64,000 bases of DNA from an uncultured Bryobacteraceae bacterium (GTDB lineage: Bacteria; Acidobacteriota; Terriglobia; Bryobacterales; Bryobacteraceae). The notes below the pieces were generated by a model. The model saw only the letters and a program-made list of their open reading frames with translations. It ran no database searches and was not told the origin of the DNA. The translations under genes and the position numbers were made by a program. Positions 39,152 to 46,856 of the stretch are shown piece after piece. How positions within the stretch are numbered: position 1 is the first letter of the stretch; every line of letters begins with the position of its first letter. The DNA is taken from positions 41,559 through 105,558 of the forward strand of contig CALJAM010000016.1 of the NCBI GenBank assembly GCA_938027685.1, given 5' to 3'.

Positions 39152-42100
39152 TCAGAACTCCACGCGCATGTTGAACTGCAAGACGCGGCTGGACCCGAGC
39201 TGGCTGCGCACCTGCCCGAACGTCGTGCTGGTCGGATCGGTATCGGGCGCCGCGAAGTTCGTGTGGTTGGTCGCATTCAACGCGTCCAGCGACAGGATGA
39301 AGCGGAGCTGCTCCCGGATCGGGAAGCTGCGCAGGAGCCTCAGGTCCCAGTTGCGGATGCCGTCGGCGCGAATCGCATCGATGCGCGGGGGAAACACGCG
39401 CACGTGGAAAGCGCCGGGCTGGAGCGCGCTGCGCCCTTCGAAGCCCACGAAGTCTGCCGGCACGGCGCCAGTGCCCCTATAAGCGATCGCCGGGTCGAAC
39501 CACAGATGGATATTACCGGCGTGGACTTCCTTGTGCCGGGCGATCCTGGCAAGCTGGCTGGGGTCGCCGTAGAAGAAACGGTTACCCCACGAGGTCGGCG
39601 GGCCCGACTGATACTGATAGATCCAGCTTGCCTGCCAGTCGCCCACGAGGAAACGCAGGGGATTGCGTGCCAGCCACCGGCGCCCGCGTCCGAAGGGGAA
39701 CTCGAAGATGCCGCTCCAGACGAAGCGGTGCGGACGCACGTCGGTGGGAGGCGCCACACTGGGCCGCGCATCGAACTCATTCAGGTAGACGCTCTCCTCG
39801 CGCTCCTTGGCCCTGGTGTAAAGGATGGCCGTTTGCAAGCCGTGCGAAAAGCGTTTCTCGAGCTGCAACTGAAAGTCGTTATAGAAGTCGACGGCGCGGG
39901 CCGATTCGAAATCTCCGCCTGGACGGATGCCGGTCAGCGTGCCCATGTGGGGGAAGCTGCGCAGCAGGGCATTCTTCCGGATCGTAGAAGACGTGAACAG
40001 GCTCTGGGTCCGCAGATACTGGTAGAGCCGAGGTGCGGACCCGGCCAGTGCGTTGAGGTTGGAGATGTGGAACGGGTTGGGCACGTTGCGGTTCATGTCA
40101 TCGTCCACCGCTTGCACGCGCGTGTTGCCCTTGGCCCAGAACTGCTCGGGAAGATAATTGATCCGCGGCGGATTCCAGAAACGCGCGCGTGCCCCCGCAT
40201 AGGCCACCTCGGCCGTGAACTGCCAGGGCAATTGGCGTTGCAGGCCGATCCGCCAGCGCTGCTGCCAGTCCGGGCTGAAGTTCCAAGGGTAGGCTGTGAA
40301 GCTGCGGCCCACGTTGGCAATCGGCCCGAGGCTGTTTTGGTAAGGTATGTCGAAGCGGGTCCCGTCGGCACGCACCGGAAAGGGATCGTGCATGGGGGTA
40401 CGGGAAGAGCTCAGGTTGCCTGCCGCCCCGACGCCGCAGCAGAAGCTCAGGCCGTTATCCGTGCTGATGACGGTCGAGGTCGGTTGGTTGTAGCCGTACT
40501 GGCTCGGCCGAACCGTGTTGAGCGGATTCAGAGTGTCGTAAAACCAGCCGTAGCCGCCGCGCAGGGCGGTTTTCTCGTCCAGCAGCAGGGCCGCACCCCC
40601 ACGCGGCAGCAGCTTGTGGGTCCCCGCCGTGAAGGCATTCCGTCGCACCCCCAGGTACTCGGTGCCGCCCAGCACCTGGAAGGACGACGGCGCCAGCTCC
40701 GGCAAGGGGTTGCGCGCATAGGCGGCCGCGACCGGATCGCTGATCGGAAGCTTCAGGTCGTAAAAGAACTCGCCGCCGATGCCCCGATTGAAGCGTTCGC
40801 GAATGCCTCCCTCCCGCTCGTAGCGCAGGCCCGCATTCAGCGTGAGCCGACGTGATAGACGCCATTCGTCCTGAAGGTAGAAGGCGCGGTAGCGGTTCGA
40901 CCAGAAGGCCGAGTCGTTGGTGTCTATGGTGATGACCGATGGCACGCCCATCATGAAGGCTGCGAACTCCAGACCATAATTGGCGGCAGTGGTGGTGGCG
41001 TCGGTCGCGCGCATGTACGTGTTCGAGAAGCTAAACGAGCCCGCCGAATACGCAGGGTCGAGCAAAGGTTGCCAGTAACGCCGCTCGCTCCACCCATACT
41101 TCAGGGTGTGTGATCCCCGAATGGAGTGGAAACCCGCTTTGATCTCGAACGTGGTGCCTTTGCCGCGTCTCGACTTGGAAGGATATTCGCGGCTTATGGA
41201 CTGAAGGTTGGAAAACGCGACGCGCGGCAGTTGTGTGAAGGGCCCGGCCTTCTCATCGAGGTACTGGGGAAATCCGGCGTCGGTGGGTTTCAGCGAGCGC
41301 TGGACGGGAATTTCCAGGCCTTCCATGAAGCGGTTGATGTTGACCCCCAGATCGACCAAATCCGCAGCGCCGATCGTCCAGAGATACCCCGCCGCGCCGC
41401 CGAGGTTGACCCGGTAGCCGCCGCCCTCGGCCAGGCCGGGCAGTGTAGTCTTGGCCCAATCGCCGGTCTTGTCGTGGCGCCGCGACCAGTGCCACCGGAA
41501 ATAAGTCCGCTGCGAGTCGGAAATGTTGTAGTCATAGCGGTTCAGGACGGAGTGGAACCGGTCTTTCTGCCCGATGGAAGGATCGAAATGATTGTTGATG
41601 CCCTCGGGCGTGACAAAGCCCGGCGTGTTGGTGGGTTTCGGATAGATCTTCGCGTAGAAGTTGAATACGGGATTCAGGATCGGTACACCCTTGTTGCCCG
41701 GAAACGGCGTGCGCACGACCCGGCTGCCTTCCTGACGGGCCGAACGCGGATCGTAAATCGTGTACTTGACGGCGTCCACCGCCTGAATGGCCGAAAAGTC
41801 ACCTGAATACCAGGCCTCCTGTGGGACGGAGCGCGCACTGGTCCCCGCCGAGTCGATGGCGTAGCCGTTGTAGGTTACAAAGAAAAAGAACTTGTCCCGA
41901 CCGTCGTAAATCCCGGGGAGCCCGACCGGTCCGCTCAGCGTGGCCCCGAAGTTGTTTGAGCGACCGCTCGGCTGTTTGGGATCGCCCGGTTTCTTGGCGC
42001 CCGTGCGCAACTGTGCTTCGTAAGCCAGGCGGGTGAAGTGCGGCGTCGCGTTCCAGCGGTTTTGCCAGTGTTGATCGAACAGAGACCCATGCAAGGCATT

Positions 42101-42853
42101 GGTGCCCGAGCGACTGCTGACGTTCACCGTCGCTCCGGAAGTGTGCCCGTACGAGGCGTCGAAAGGCGCCGTCTCCAGCTTGAATTCGGCTACCGCATCC
42201 AGCGGGGGGACATAGGCGACCCGCCGTTCCGTGCCCGTCACCGGCGCGCCGTCCAGCGCGTATTCATTCTGCCCGATGTTACCGGCAACGTTGAAGGCTG
42301 AGGTCGCACCGACGTCGAAGGCACGCTGCATGCCGCTCGGCGTTCCCGTCCATTGCACCCCCGCTGCTAGCCCCACCAGCAGGAAGGGATTCATGGAGTT
42401 GACGGGAAGCTCGGAGATCTCGCGGCTGCTGACGACGCGCCCGCCCGATGCCGAGCGGGTTTCGACCAGCGGCGGCGCTGCGGTGACTTCCACCGATTCG
42501 CTCAGGGTACCCACTTCCAGCCGTACCTCGACGTGGATGCGGCCTCCCACGCTCAGCTCGAGTCCGCTGCGAGTCGCCTTCTTGAAGCCGGCCGCCTCGA
42601 CGCTGACCGAGTAAAGCCCGGGATTGAGCAGCGGGACCTCGAAAAAGCCGGTGTTGTTGGTCACCGTGGCGTGCTGCACGTTGGTGCGGGTTTCCGTGAC
42701 GATTACACGCGCGCCGGGAACTACCGCCCCTTGCGGGTCGAGCACCGTGCCCGCGATGCTGCCGCGGGATTCCTGCGCCGCACAAGGCAGCGGGAGCAGC
42801 ACCAAGGCCAGGCAGAGAGTGCGCACGACGCTTCGCGCCGGTGAGCTTTTCAT
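39152..42853 (-). CDS. Oar-like TonB-dependent receptor 1 with carboxypeptidase-regulatory-like domain
   Basis: A 1233-aa outer-membrane protein. The signal peptide ends near residue 26 (LPCAAQE). Residues about 30-110 form a carboxypeptidase-regulatory-like Ig domain (GSIAGTVLDPQGAVVPGARV), followed by a plug domain (VVETRSASGG-type region, ELPVNSMNPFLL) and a very large barrel ending in aromatic QFNMRVEF, the outer-membrane insertion signal. A GGAGGA ribosome-binding site lies 7 bases before ATG 42853. Such receptors are abundant in Acidobacteriota and probably import or bind oligosaccharides. Regulator 1 is directly upstream on the same strand, and three operator-like palindromes lie in the 242-bp gap between the two genes. 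Confidence 0.9.
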   Translation of the reverse strand: MKSSPARSVVRTLCLALVLLPLPCAAQESRGSIAGTVLDPQGAVVPGARVIVTETRTNVQHATVTNNTGFFEVPLLNPGLYSVSVEAAGFKKATRSGLELSVGGRIHVEVRLEVGTLSESVEVTAAPPLVETRSASGGRVVSSREISELPVNSMNPFLLVGLAAGVQWTGTPSGMQRAFDVGATSAFNVAGNIGQNEYALDGAPVTGTERRVAYVPPLDAVAEFKLETAPFDASYGHTSGATVNVSSRSGTNALHGSLFDQHWQNRWNATPHFTRLAYEAQLRTGAKKPGDPKQPSGRSNNFGATLSGPVGLPGIYDGRDKFFFFVTYNGYAIDSAGTSARSVPQEAWYSGDFSAIQAVDAVKYTIYDPRSARQEGSRVVRTPFPGNKGVPILNPVFNFYAKIYPKPTNTPGFVTPEGINNHFDPSIGQKDRFHSVLNRYDYNISDSQRTYFRWHWSRRHDKTGDWAKTTLPGLAEGGGYRVNLGGAAGYLWTIGAADLVDLGVNINRFMEGLEIPVQRSLKPTDAGFPQYLDEKAGPFTQLPRVAFSNLQSISREYPSKSRRGKGTTFEIKAGFHSIRGSHTLKYGWSERRYWQPLLDPAYSAGSFSFSNTYMRATDATTTAANYGLEFAAFMMGVPSVITIDTNDSAFWSNRYRAFYLQDEWRLSRRLTLNAGLRYEREGGIRERFNRGIGGEFFYDLKLPISDPVAAAYARNPLPELAPSSFQVLGGTEYLGVRRNAFTAGTHKLLPRGGAALLLDEKTALRGGYGWFYDTLNPLNTVRPSQYGYNQPTSTVISTDNGLSFCCGVGAAGNLSSSRTPMHDPFPVRADGTRFDIPYQNSLGPIANVGRSFTAYPWNFSPDWQQRWRIGLQRQLPWQFTAEVAYAGARARFWNPPRINYLPEQFWAKGNTRVQAVDDDMNRNVPNPFHISNLNALAGSAPRLYQYLRTQSLFTSSTIRKNALLRSFPHMGTLTGIRPGGDFESARAVDFYNDFQLQLEKRFSHGLQTAILYTRAKEREESVYLNEFDARPSVAPPTDVRPHRFVWSGIFEFPFGRGRRWLARNPLRFLVGDWQASWIYQYQSGPPTSWGNRFFYGDPSQLARIARHKEVHAGNIHLWFDPAIAYRGTGAVPADFVGFEGRSALQPGAFHVRVFPPRIDAIRADGIRNWDLRLLRSFPIREQLRFILSLDALNATNHTNFAAPDTDPTSTTFGQVRSQLGSSRVLQFNMRVEF

Positions 42854-42925
42854 GAGCGTTCCTCCGCCCTCAGCTTATCTGGGCTTGGGTGCCGGAACAA
42901 GCGCCGGCTAGTTAAGGGAAAGCAA

Positions 42926-42942
42926 TTTCCGCCCTGCGGAAC
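42926..42942. promoter_or_regulatory. operator-like palindrome upstream of TonB receptor 1 (proximal site)
   Basis: TTTCCGCCCTGCGGAAC has arms TTTCC/GGAAC (four of five pairs) around a 7-base centre. It shares the TGCGGAAC right half with the stronger sites at 43074 and 44235. It lies about 75 bases upstream of the receptor ATG and overlaps the first copy of the 37-base direct repeat. It is a candidate binding site for regulator 1. Confidence 0.5.
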
Positions 42943-43042
42943 GCAGCCGCTCATCCTCGACCTTTGCAAGACTGCCGGACTGCCGTATAGCCTTCCGGTC
43001 CGGGTCTGCGGAACGCAGCCGCTCATCCTCGACCTTTGCAAG
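42934..43042. repeat. two 37-bp direct repeats spaced by one 72-bp period
   Basis: The sequence from CTGCGGAACG to CTTTGCAAG occurs identically at 42934-42970 and 43006-43042. Each copy starts with the right half of a regulator-1-like operator and contains the small palindrome CTGCG-GAA-CGCAG. Read on the minus strand the block can encode LAKVEDERLRSA twice, but no start or ribosome-binding site makes this a convincing gene. The repeat lies in the leader region between regulator 1 and TonB receptor 1. Confidence 0.85.
42998..43014. promoter_or_regulatory. weak operator-like site upstream of TonB receptor 1
   Basis: GTCCGGGTCTGCGGAAC keeps the conserved right half TGCGGAAC but its left arm (GTCCG) is degenerate. 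It overlaps the second 37-bp repeat, so it may be a half-site created by the duplication. Confidence 0.3.
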
Positions 43043-43073
43043 GCGTTCGCAGGCCCGCGCGCTTTCGGGCCGC

Positions 43074-43090
43074 GTTCCATATTGCGGAAC
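43074..43090. promoter_or_regulatory. regulator 1 operator candidate, perfect palindrome
   Basis: GTTCCATATTGCGGAAC has perfect 5-bp arms GTTCC/GGAAC around the 7-base centre ATATTGC. It lies 6 bases beyond the stop codon of regulator 1, upstream of TonB receptor 1 on the same strand. The arm length, spacing and centre match the site upstream of regulator 1 (44235) and, with different arms, the regulator 2 site at 57871. Confidence 0.7.
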
Positions 43091-43095
43091 GGCTC

Positions 43096-44220
43096 TCAGG
43101 CTCTCGAAAGCGCCGCCTGCGGCCTCACGTCCAGCGGGTAGAACAGATCCACGTTCTCCGCCGTCAGAAGCTGGTGCTTGACGAACACGGCCGACGGCAA
43201 CGGTTTGCGCTGAAGGATCCCCAACGAGAGGGGGATGACCTCGTCCCCGTAACGCTCGGGAAAGTAGGCCACCGTGCCCACCAGGCGCGATCCCTTGCGC
43301 CGCAGCTCCAGCCGCGCGTCGATGATGCCGTTCTGGCCCATACCCGCGCACAGGTGCCCCGCGCCGGCTTCCTCGAACGCTCGGATGGCGCCCAGTACAG
43401 CCATATCGTTGATGCCCCCGATGAGCGTGCGCCGCCTCGGGCTGCGCCGCAGGTGCTTGCGCACTACCTCCAGGTTCCGCTCGAAGCCGCCCTTGCCGTC
43501 CAGATGCGTGATGACGGCCCGGTCAATGCCGGGCAGCTCCTGCCGAAGGCCCGCCAGGAAACCGGCGATCCGCAACTGCGGCAGGCTGCCGGCGATCGGC
43601 AGCTCCAGCAGCAGAACCTGTTCGACTTCGCCCTTCCAGTGCGCTTTGGCCCAGCGGCCCAAGGCGCGGCCGCCGATCAGGCCCGCCTGGTAGTTATTGG
43701 CCCCAAAATAGGTCGCTCCGGGGTGCGGGATCTCCAGCGCGATCACGGGAATGTTGGCTTCAAGGAACTTGGAGGCAATGATGGGTGCCACGCGCTCGTA
43801 GGTCTGGAACTCGATCACCAGATCCACGCCCTCGCGGATGAGCAGATCGGCGTTACGAAGCGCAGCCTGCGCGCTGTAACGGTTGTTAACCGTGATGAGA
43901 TGGACGCCCTCGCGCGCGGCGGCGCGCTCCATGCCTTGCGCCACCTGCCGCGAAAACTCCGAATCGGTTTGAGCGGCGAATCCCAATCGCACCACGCGGT
44001 TCGACGGCGGCGCCACAAGGCTGCGGTAGGCGCCTTTCTCGACCCGTTCGGCCAGCCCGCCTTTGGCCAGGCTGCGCATGAGGCGAAAGACCGTGGTCTT
44101 GCTCAGACCAGTCCTCGCGGCGAGTTCCCTCAGACCGAGTACTTCGCCGCGGTACCGAAAGGCTTTTAGCAGGTCGCAGGCCCGGAGTACGGCCTGTACT
44201 TCGTCGGCTGCGGCGGCCAT
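43096..44220 (-). CDS. chimeric regulator 1: IclR-type HTH fused to LacI/RbsB-type sugar-binding domain
   Basis: A 374-aa transcription factor. Residues about 8-70 are an IclR-type winged helix-turn-helix (ACDLLKAFRYRGEVLGLRELAARTGLSKTTVFRLMRSL). Residues about 76-345 are a type I periplasmic-binding-protein fold: VVRLGFAAQTDSEFSRQVAQGM, LIREGVDLVIEFQ, IPVIALEIPHPGATYFGANNY and GINDMAVLGAIRAFEEAG. Ordinary IclR proteins carry a GAF-like effector domain instead, so this is a domain swap giving a sugar-sensing IclR. It is a paralogue of the regulator at 56678-57865. It precedes TonB receptor 1 and has palindromic sites both upstream and downstream, implying autoregulation and control of the receptor. 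Confidence 0.88.
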   Translation of the reverse strand: MAAAADEVQAVLRACDLLKAFRYRGEVLGLRELAARTGLSKTTVFRLMRSLAKGGLAERVEKGAYRSLVAPPSNRVVRLGFAAQTDSEFSRQVAQGMERAAAREGVHLITVNNRYSAQAALRNADLLIREGVDLVIEFQTYERVAPIIASKFLEANIPVIALEIPHPGATYFGANNYQAGLIGGRALGRWAKAHWKGEVEQVLLLELPIAGSLPQLRIAGFLAGLRQELPGIDRAVITHLDGKGGFERNLEVVRKHLRRSPRRRTLIGGINDMAVLGAIRAFEEAGAGHLCAGMGQNGIIDARLELRRKGSRLVGTVAYFPERYGDEVIPLSLGILQRKPLPSAVFVKHQLLTAENVDLFYPLDVRPQAALSRA

Positions 44221-44234
44221 GGCGTTACACCATT

Positions 44235-44251
44235 GTTCCAGGATGCGGAAC
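44235..44251. promoter_or_regulatory. regulator 1 autoregulatory operator candidate
   Basis: GTTCCAGGATGCGGAAC has perfect arms GTTCC/GGAAC around a 7-base centre. It is 15 bases upstream of the regulator 1 ATG, where a bound protein would block initiation. It is 14 of 17 identical to the perfect site at 43074. Confidence 0.68.
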
Positions 44252-44470
44252 GCGGCGTCAACCGTTCGTCCCGGCGCCGCCGGGCCGCGAGGCCGGCGCC
44301 GTACCGACTAGCCAAGGGTGGTTCCTACGGAGCGGTTCCGGGTGCGCGCATATGGCCGCGCCCACGCACCTCAAGGGTGGCTTGAAGGGACCGAGCCATC
44401 TTGAAAGGACGCGCAGATCCGCCACCCGGACTTCCTGGGCGCGGTTCTCCACGCCCGGCGCTGAGCCGTT

Positions 44471-44902
44471 TCAGCGCGGGCCCCCGACAAGCCGGATCTC
44501 GGCTCCCTCGTGGATGGCGACCGCCTCTCCCGGCGCCACGATCGTGCCTTTCTCGATCCGCACGACTTGGTTCAGGTCGTCACGGGCGGCAGTGCCCTTG
44601 GAGTTGACCACGCCCGTGATCTCGGTATGGATGGGCACGGTGTGCTCTGCCAGGCGCAGCGTGCGGAAGCTGAAACGCAGCCGCGGACCTTCGGCCTGAT
44701 CTACGAAGCCCTCCAGCCTCGCGCCGCGCAGCGACATCGGCGAAATCACTACCGCCCTCACACATTCGCCCGGCCGGGTGATTCGGGTATCGAGCGTGTC
44801 GCCAAGCTTGACCAGAAATCGCGTGCCTTCGTCCACTTTCGGCTGGGCGAAGAGCAGGCCCCCCAGCCAGAGCGCGCATGCCGCGTACCATGCGGCTCTC
44901 AT
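44471..44902 (-). CDS. small secreted protein co-translated with the MFS transporter
   Basis: A 143-aa exported protein from ATG 44902, which overlaps the MFS stop as ATGA. A signal peptide (residues 1-20, ending LLFAQ) is followed by a beta-rich body with TRFLVKLGDTLDTRITRPGECVRAVVISPM and EGFVDQAEGPRLRFSF. The pattern resembles small periplasmic proteins found near secretion or pilus genes in Acidobacteriota, but I cannot name a family. It ends the operon that starts with the DUF5060 glycosidase. Confidence 0.7.
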   Translation of the reverse strand: MRAAWYAACALWLGGLLFAQPKVDEGTRFLVKLGDTLDTRITRPGECVRAVVISPMSLRGARLEGFVDQAEGPRLRFSFRTLRLAEHTVPIHTEITGVVNSKGTAARDDLNQVVRIEKGTIVAPGEAVAIHEGAEIRLVGGPR

Positions 44903-46176
44903 CGTGCCTCCTTCACCGCTGCCGCTCGTTCCGCCGGCAGGGAGCGCGTAGGATCGATCTGGGCGAACAGACCCGCTCCGCAAGCGAGCATGCCCGCCAC
45001 CAGTCCCAGCGGGGCGCGGTAGCTTCCCGTAGCGCGAACGATGTAGCCGAACAGCACGGTGCAGAGGAAGCCTCCGGCCTGGCCCGCCGTGTTCATCACG
45101 CCGGTCACGATGCCCGCGTACGCGGCGCCCACGTCCAGGCAAACGGCCCACGCCGAGGGCAGCATGAGGTCGATGATCCCGAATCCCAGCGCCGAAAGTA
45201 GGATCACCCACGCCTTGTGCCTGCTCAGAGCCAGCAGAATCACCGACAAAGAGCCTGCCAGGAGGCTGCCTACGCCGATACGCCGGCGTCCCGCGCGCAA
45301 TCCCCAGCGCCGCACGAGCCGGTCACCGGCTACGCCGCCGGCCAGGCTTCCGGCCGCACCCAGCAGGAAGGGCAGGGTGGCGAACCATCCCATCTCGCGC
45401 TCGCTGAAACCCGCGCCGCGCATCAGGTATGTAGGGAACCAGGAGAAGTAAAACCACGGGCCCGCGGCGTAACAGAAGTACATGGCCGCGATCAGCCAGA
45501 GCTGTCGCGCACGCATCAGTTGCCGCCAGGGCACACTTTCATCATGCGCCCTCGCCGCAGGCGGTCCGATCTCCTCGATCTCCTCGGGGGTAATGCCGGG
45601 CTGCTGCCGGCAATCATCGCGATACCAGGGCAACCATACCGCAGCCCACAGTACGCCGACCAGTCCGAGGATCATGAACGTCGCGCGCCAACCGATCGCG
45701 GCTTGCAGCGGAACCACCAGCAACGGCGTCAGCGCGCCTCCCAGTCGGCTGGCGGAGAACACAATCCCTTGCGCCCGCGCCCTTTCGCGCACAGGAAACC
45801 ACCGGGCGATGACGCCCGAGGCGTTAGGGAACGCTCCCGCCTCGCCTGCTCCGAACAGGAAGCGGACCACGACCAGCGCCTCGAAGCTTCGCGCGGCGCC
45901 GGTCAGGGCGGTGAAGGTCGACCACCACAAGACGATGCGCGCCAGAACCTTTCGCTGTCCGATGCGGTCTCCCATGGCCCCCGTGGGGATCTCGAAGATG
46001 CCGTAAGCAAGCACGAAGGAACCCAGCACCCATCCCCACAGGTGCGCCGGGATGTTCAGTTCGGCCTGAATGCGCGGGCCCGCCACCGCGATGGCCAGGC
46101 GGTCGAGGAAGGTTATGATCGCCAGCGCCGCCAGCAGCGCCAAAACAATGTGACGCCTGCGCAGGCCCGTCTTCAT
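44899..46176 (-). CDS. MFS transporter 1, anion:cation symporter (ACS/ExuT-like) type
   Basis: A 425-aa twelve-helix transporter. Features include FLDRLAIAVAGPRIQAELN in helix 1, GDRIGQRKVLARIVLWWSTFTALTGAA in the helix 2-3 loop and FGAGEAGAFPNASGVIARWFPVRERARAQG, the hallmark of the ACS family, which takes up hexuronates, galactonate and other sugar acids. It overlaps the racemase stop (46173-46176, ATGA) and the following secreted-protein start. A role in importing a sugar acid released by the locus's glycosidases is an inference. Confidence 0.92.
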   Translation of the reverse strand: MKTGLRRRHIVLALLAALAIITFLDRLAIAVAGPRIQAELNIPAHLWGWVLGSFVLAYGIFEIPTGAMGDRIGQRKVLARIVLWWSTFTALTGAARSFEALVVVRFLFGAGEAGAFPNASGVIARWFPVRERARAQGIVFSASRLGGALTPLLVVPLQAAIGWRATFMILGLVGVLWAAVWLPWYRDDCRQQPGITPEEIEEIGPPAARAHDESVPWRQLMRARQLWLIAAMYFCYAAGPWFYFSWFPTYLMRGAGFSEREMGWFATLPFLLGAAGSLAGGVAGDRLVRRWGLRAGRRRIGVGSLLAGSLSVILLALSRHKAWVILLSALGFGIIDLMLPSAWAVCLDVGAAYAGIVTGVMNTAGQAGGFLCTVLFGYIVRATGSYRAPLGLVAGMLACGAGLFAQIDPTRSLPAERAAAVKEAR

Positions 46177-46856
46177 GAGCCGCGCAGCACTACGGGCCGG
46201 CTGAGAATCTCACGAGCACGGCGCACGGCCGGCTCGGGACTGGAAAGCACGGGCCGCGTCAGCAGGTGGGCCGGCATGCTCTTGACGACCCGCGCCATCG
46301 AGGCTTGCGCCAGCACCACTACGTCCACACGCGGCATCAGCCGCAGCAGGGCTTCGCGTACCATCCGATCGTGCGTGTCGTTGTCGCCCGCCAACAGCGC
46401 GTCGAAAGCCCCGTCGCACAGGTGAGACTCGACCTCGATCGACCGCGAGCACGCGGCCGCCATTTCCTTGAGCAGGTTCACGGTAGGTTCTAGTGTAGTC
46501 GACAGCGTGGCCAGTACGCCGATGCGTGAACCCAGCTGCACCGCCTCCTCGGCCATGGCCTCGTCCACCCGCAGGATGGGGAAATCGAAAACCTGTCGCG
46601 CCACGGGCACCGCAGGTCCGATCGAAGAGCAGGTGACCAAGACCACATCGGCGCCTCCGCCCCGCGCGCAGGCCAACAGCATGAGGACGCGCTCGATGGT
46701 GTTCTTGTCGACGCCGTGCCGCGCGATCGTGTTCTTGATCAGACTCTCGTCGACCATGTGGAAGACGGCCACCTCCGGCATCATCTCCTCACAAAGGCGC
46801 GAGAAGACCGGCGCCAGCACCCAACTGGTGTGAAGCAGCGCCAGAGTTTGCGACAT
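46173..46856 (-). CDS. Asp/Glu racemase-fold protein lacking the second catalytic Cys
   Basis: A 227-aa protein of the Asp/Glu/hydantoin racemase superfamily starting at ATG 46856, which shares a base with the TGA of the glycosidase gene. The first catalytic Cys76 is present (VLVTCSSIGP). The position expected for the second Cys reads LAQASMAR, with Ala185. Loss of one Cys suggests a lyase, decarboxylase or isomerase activity, as in arylmalonate decarboxylases, rather than racemisation. Its place between a glycosidase and an ACS transporter suggests action on a sugar-derived acid. Confidence 0.8.
   Translation of the reverse strand: MSQTLALLHTSWVLAPVFSRLCEEMMPEVAVFHMVDESLIKNTIARHGVDKNTIERVLMLLACARGGGADVVLVTCSSIGPAVPVARQVFDFPILRVDEAMAEEAVQLGSRIGVLATLSTTLEPTVNLLKEMAAACSRSIEVESHLCDGAFDALLAGDNDTHDRMVREALLRLMPRVDVVVLAQASMARVVKSMPAHLLTRPVLSSPEPAVRRAREILSRPVVLRGS

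Noticed and set aside
38891..40855. A long plus-strand open frame antisense to TonB receptor 1
   Set aside because: Composition and lack of domain patterns mark it as an antisense shadow of the receptor gene.
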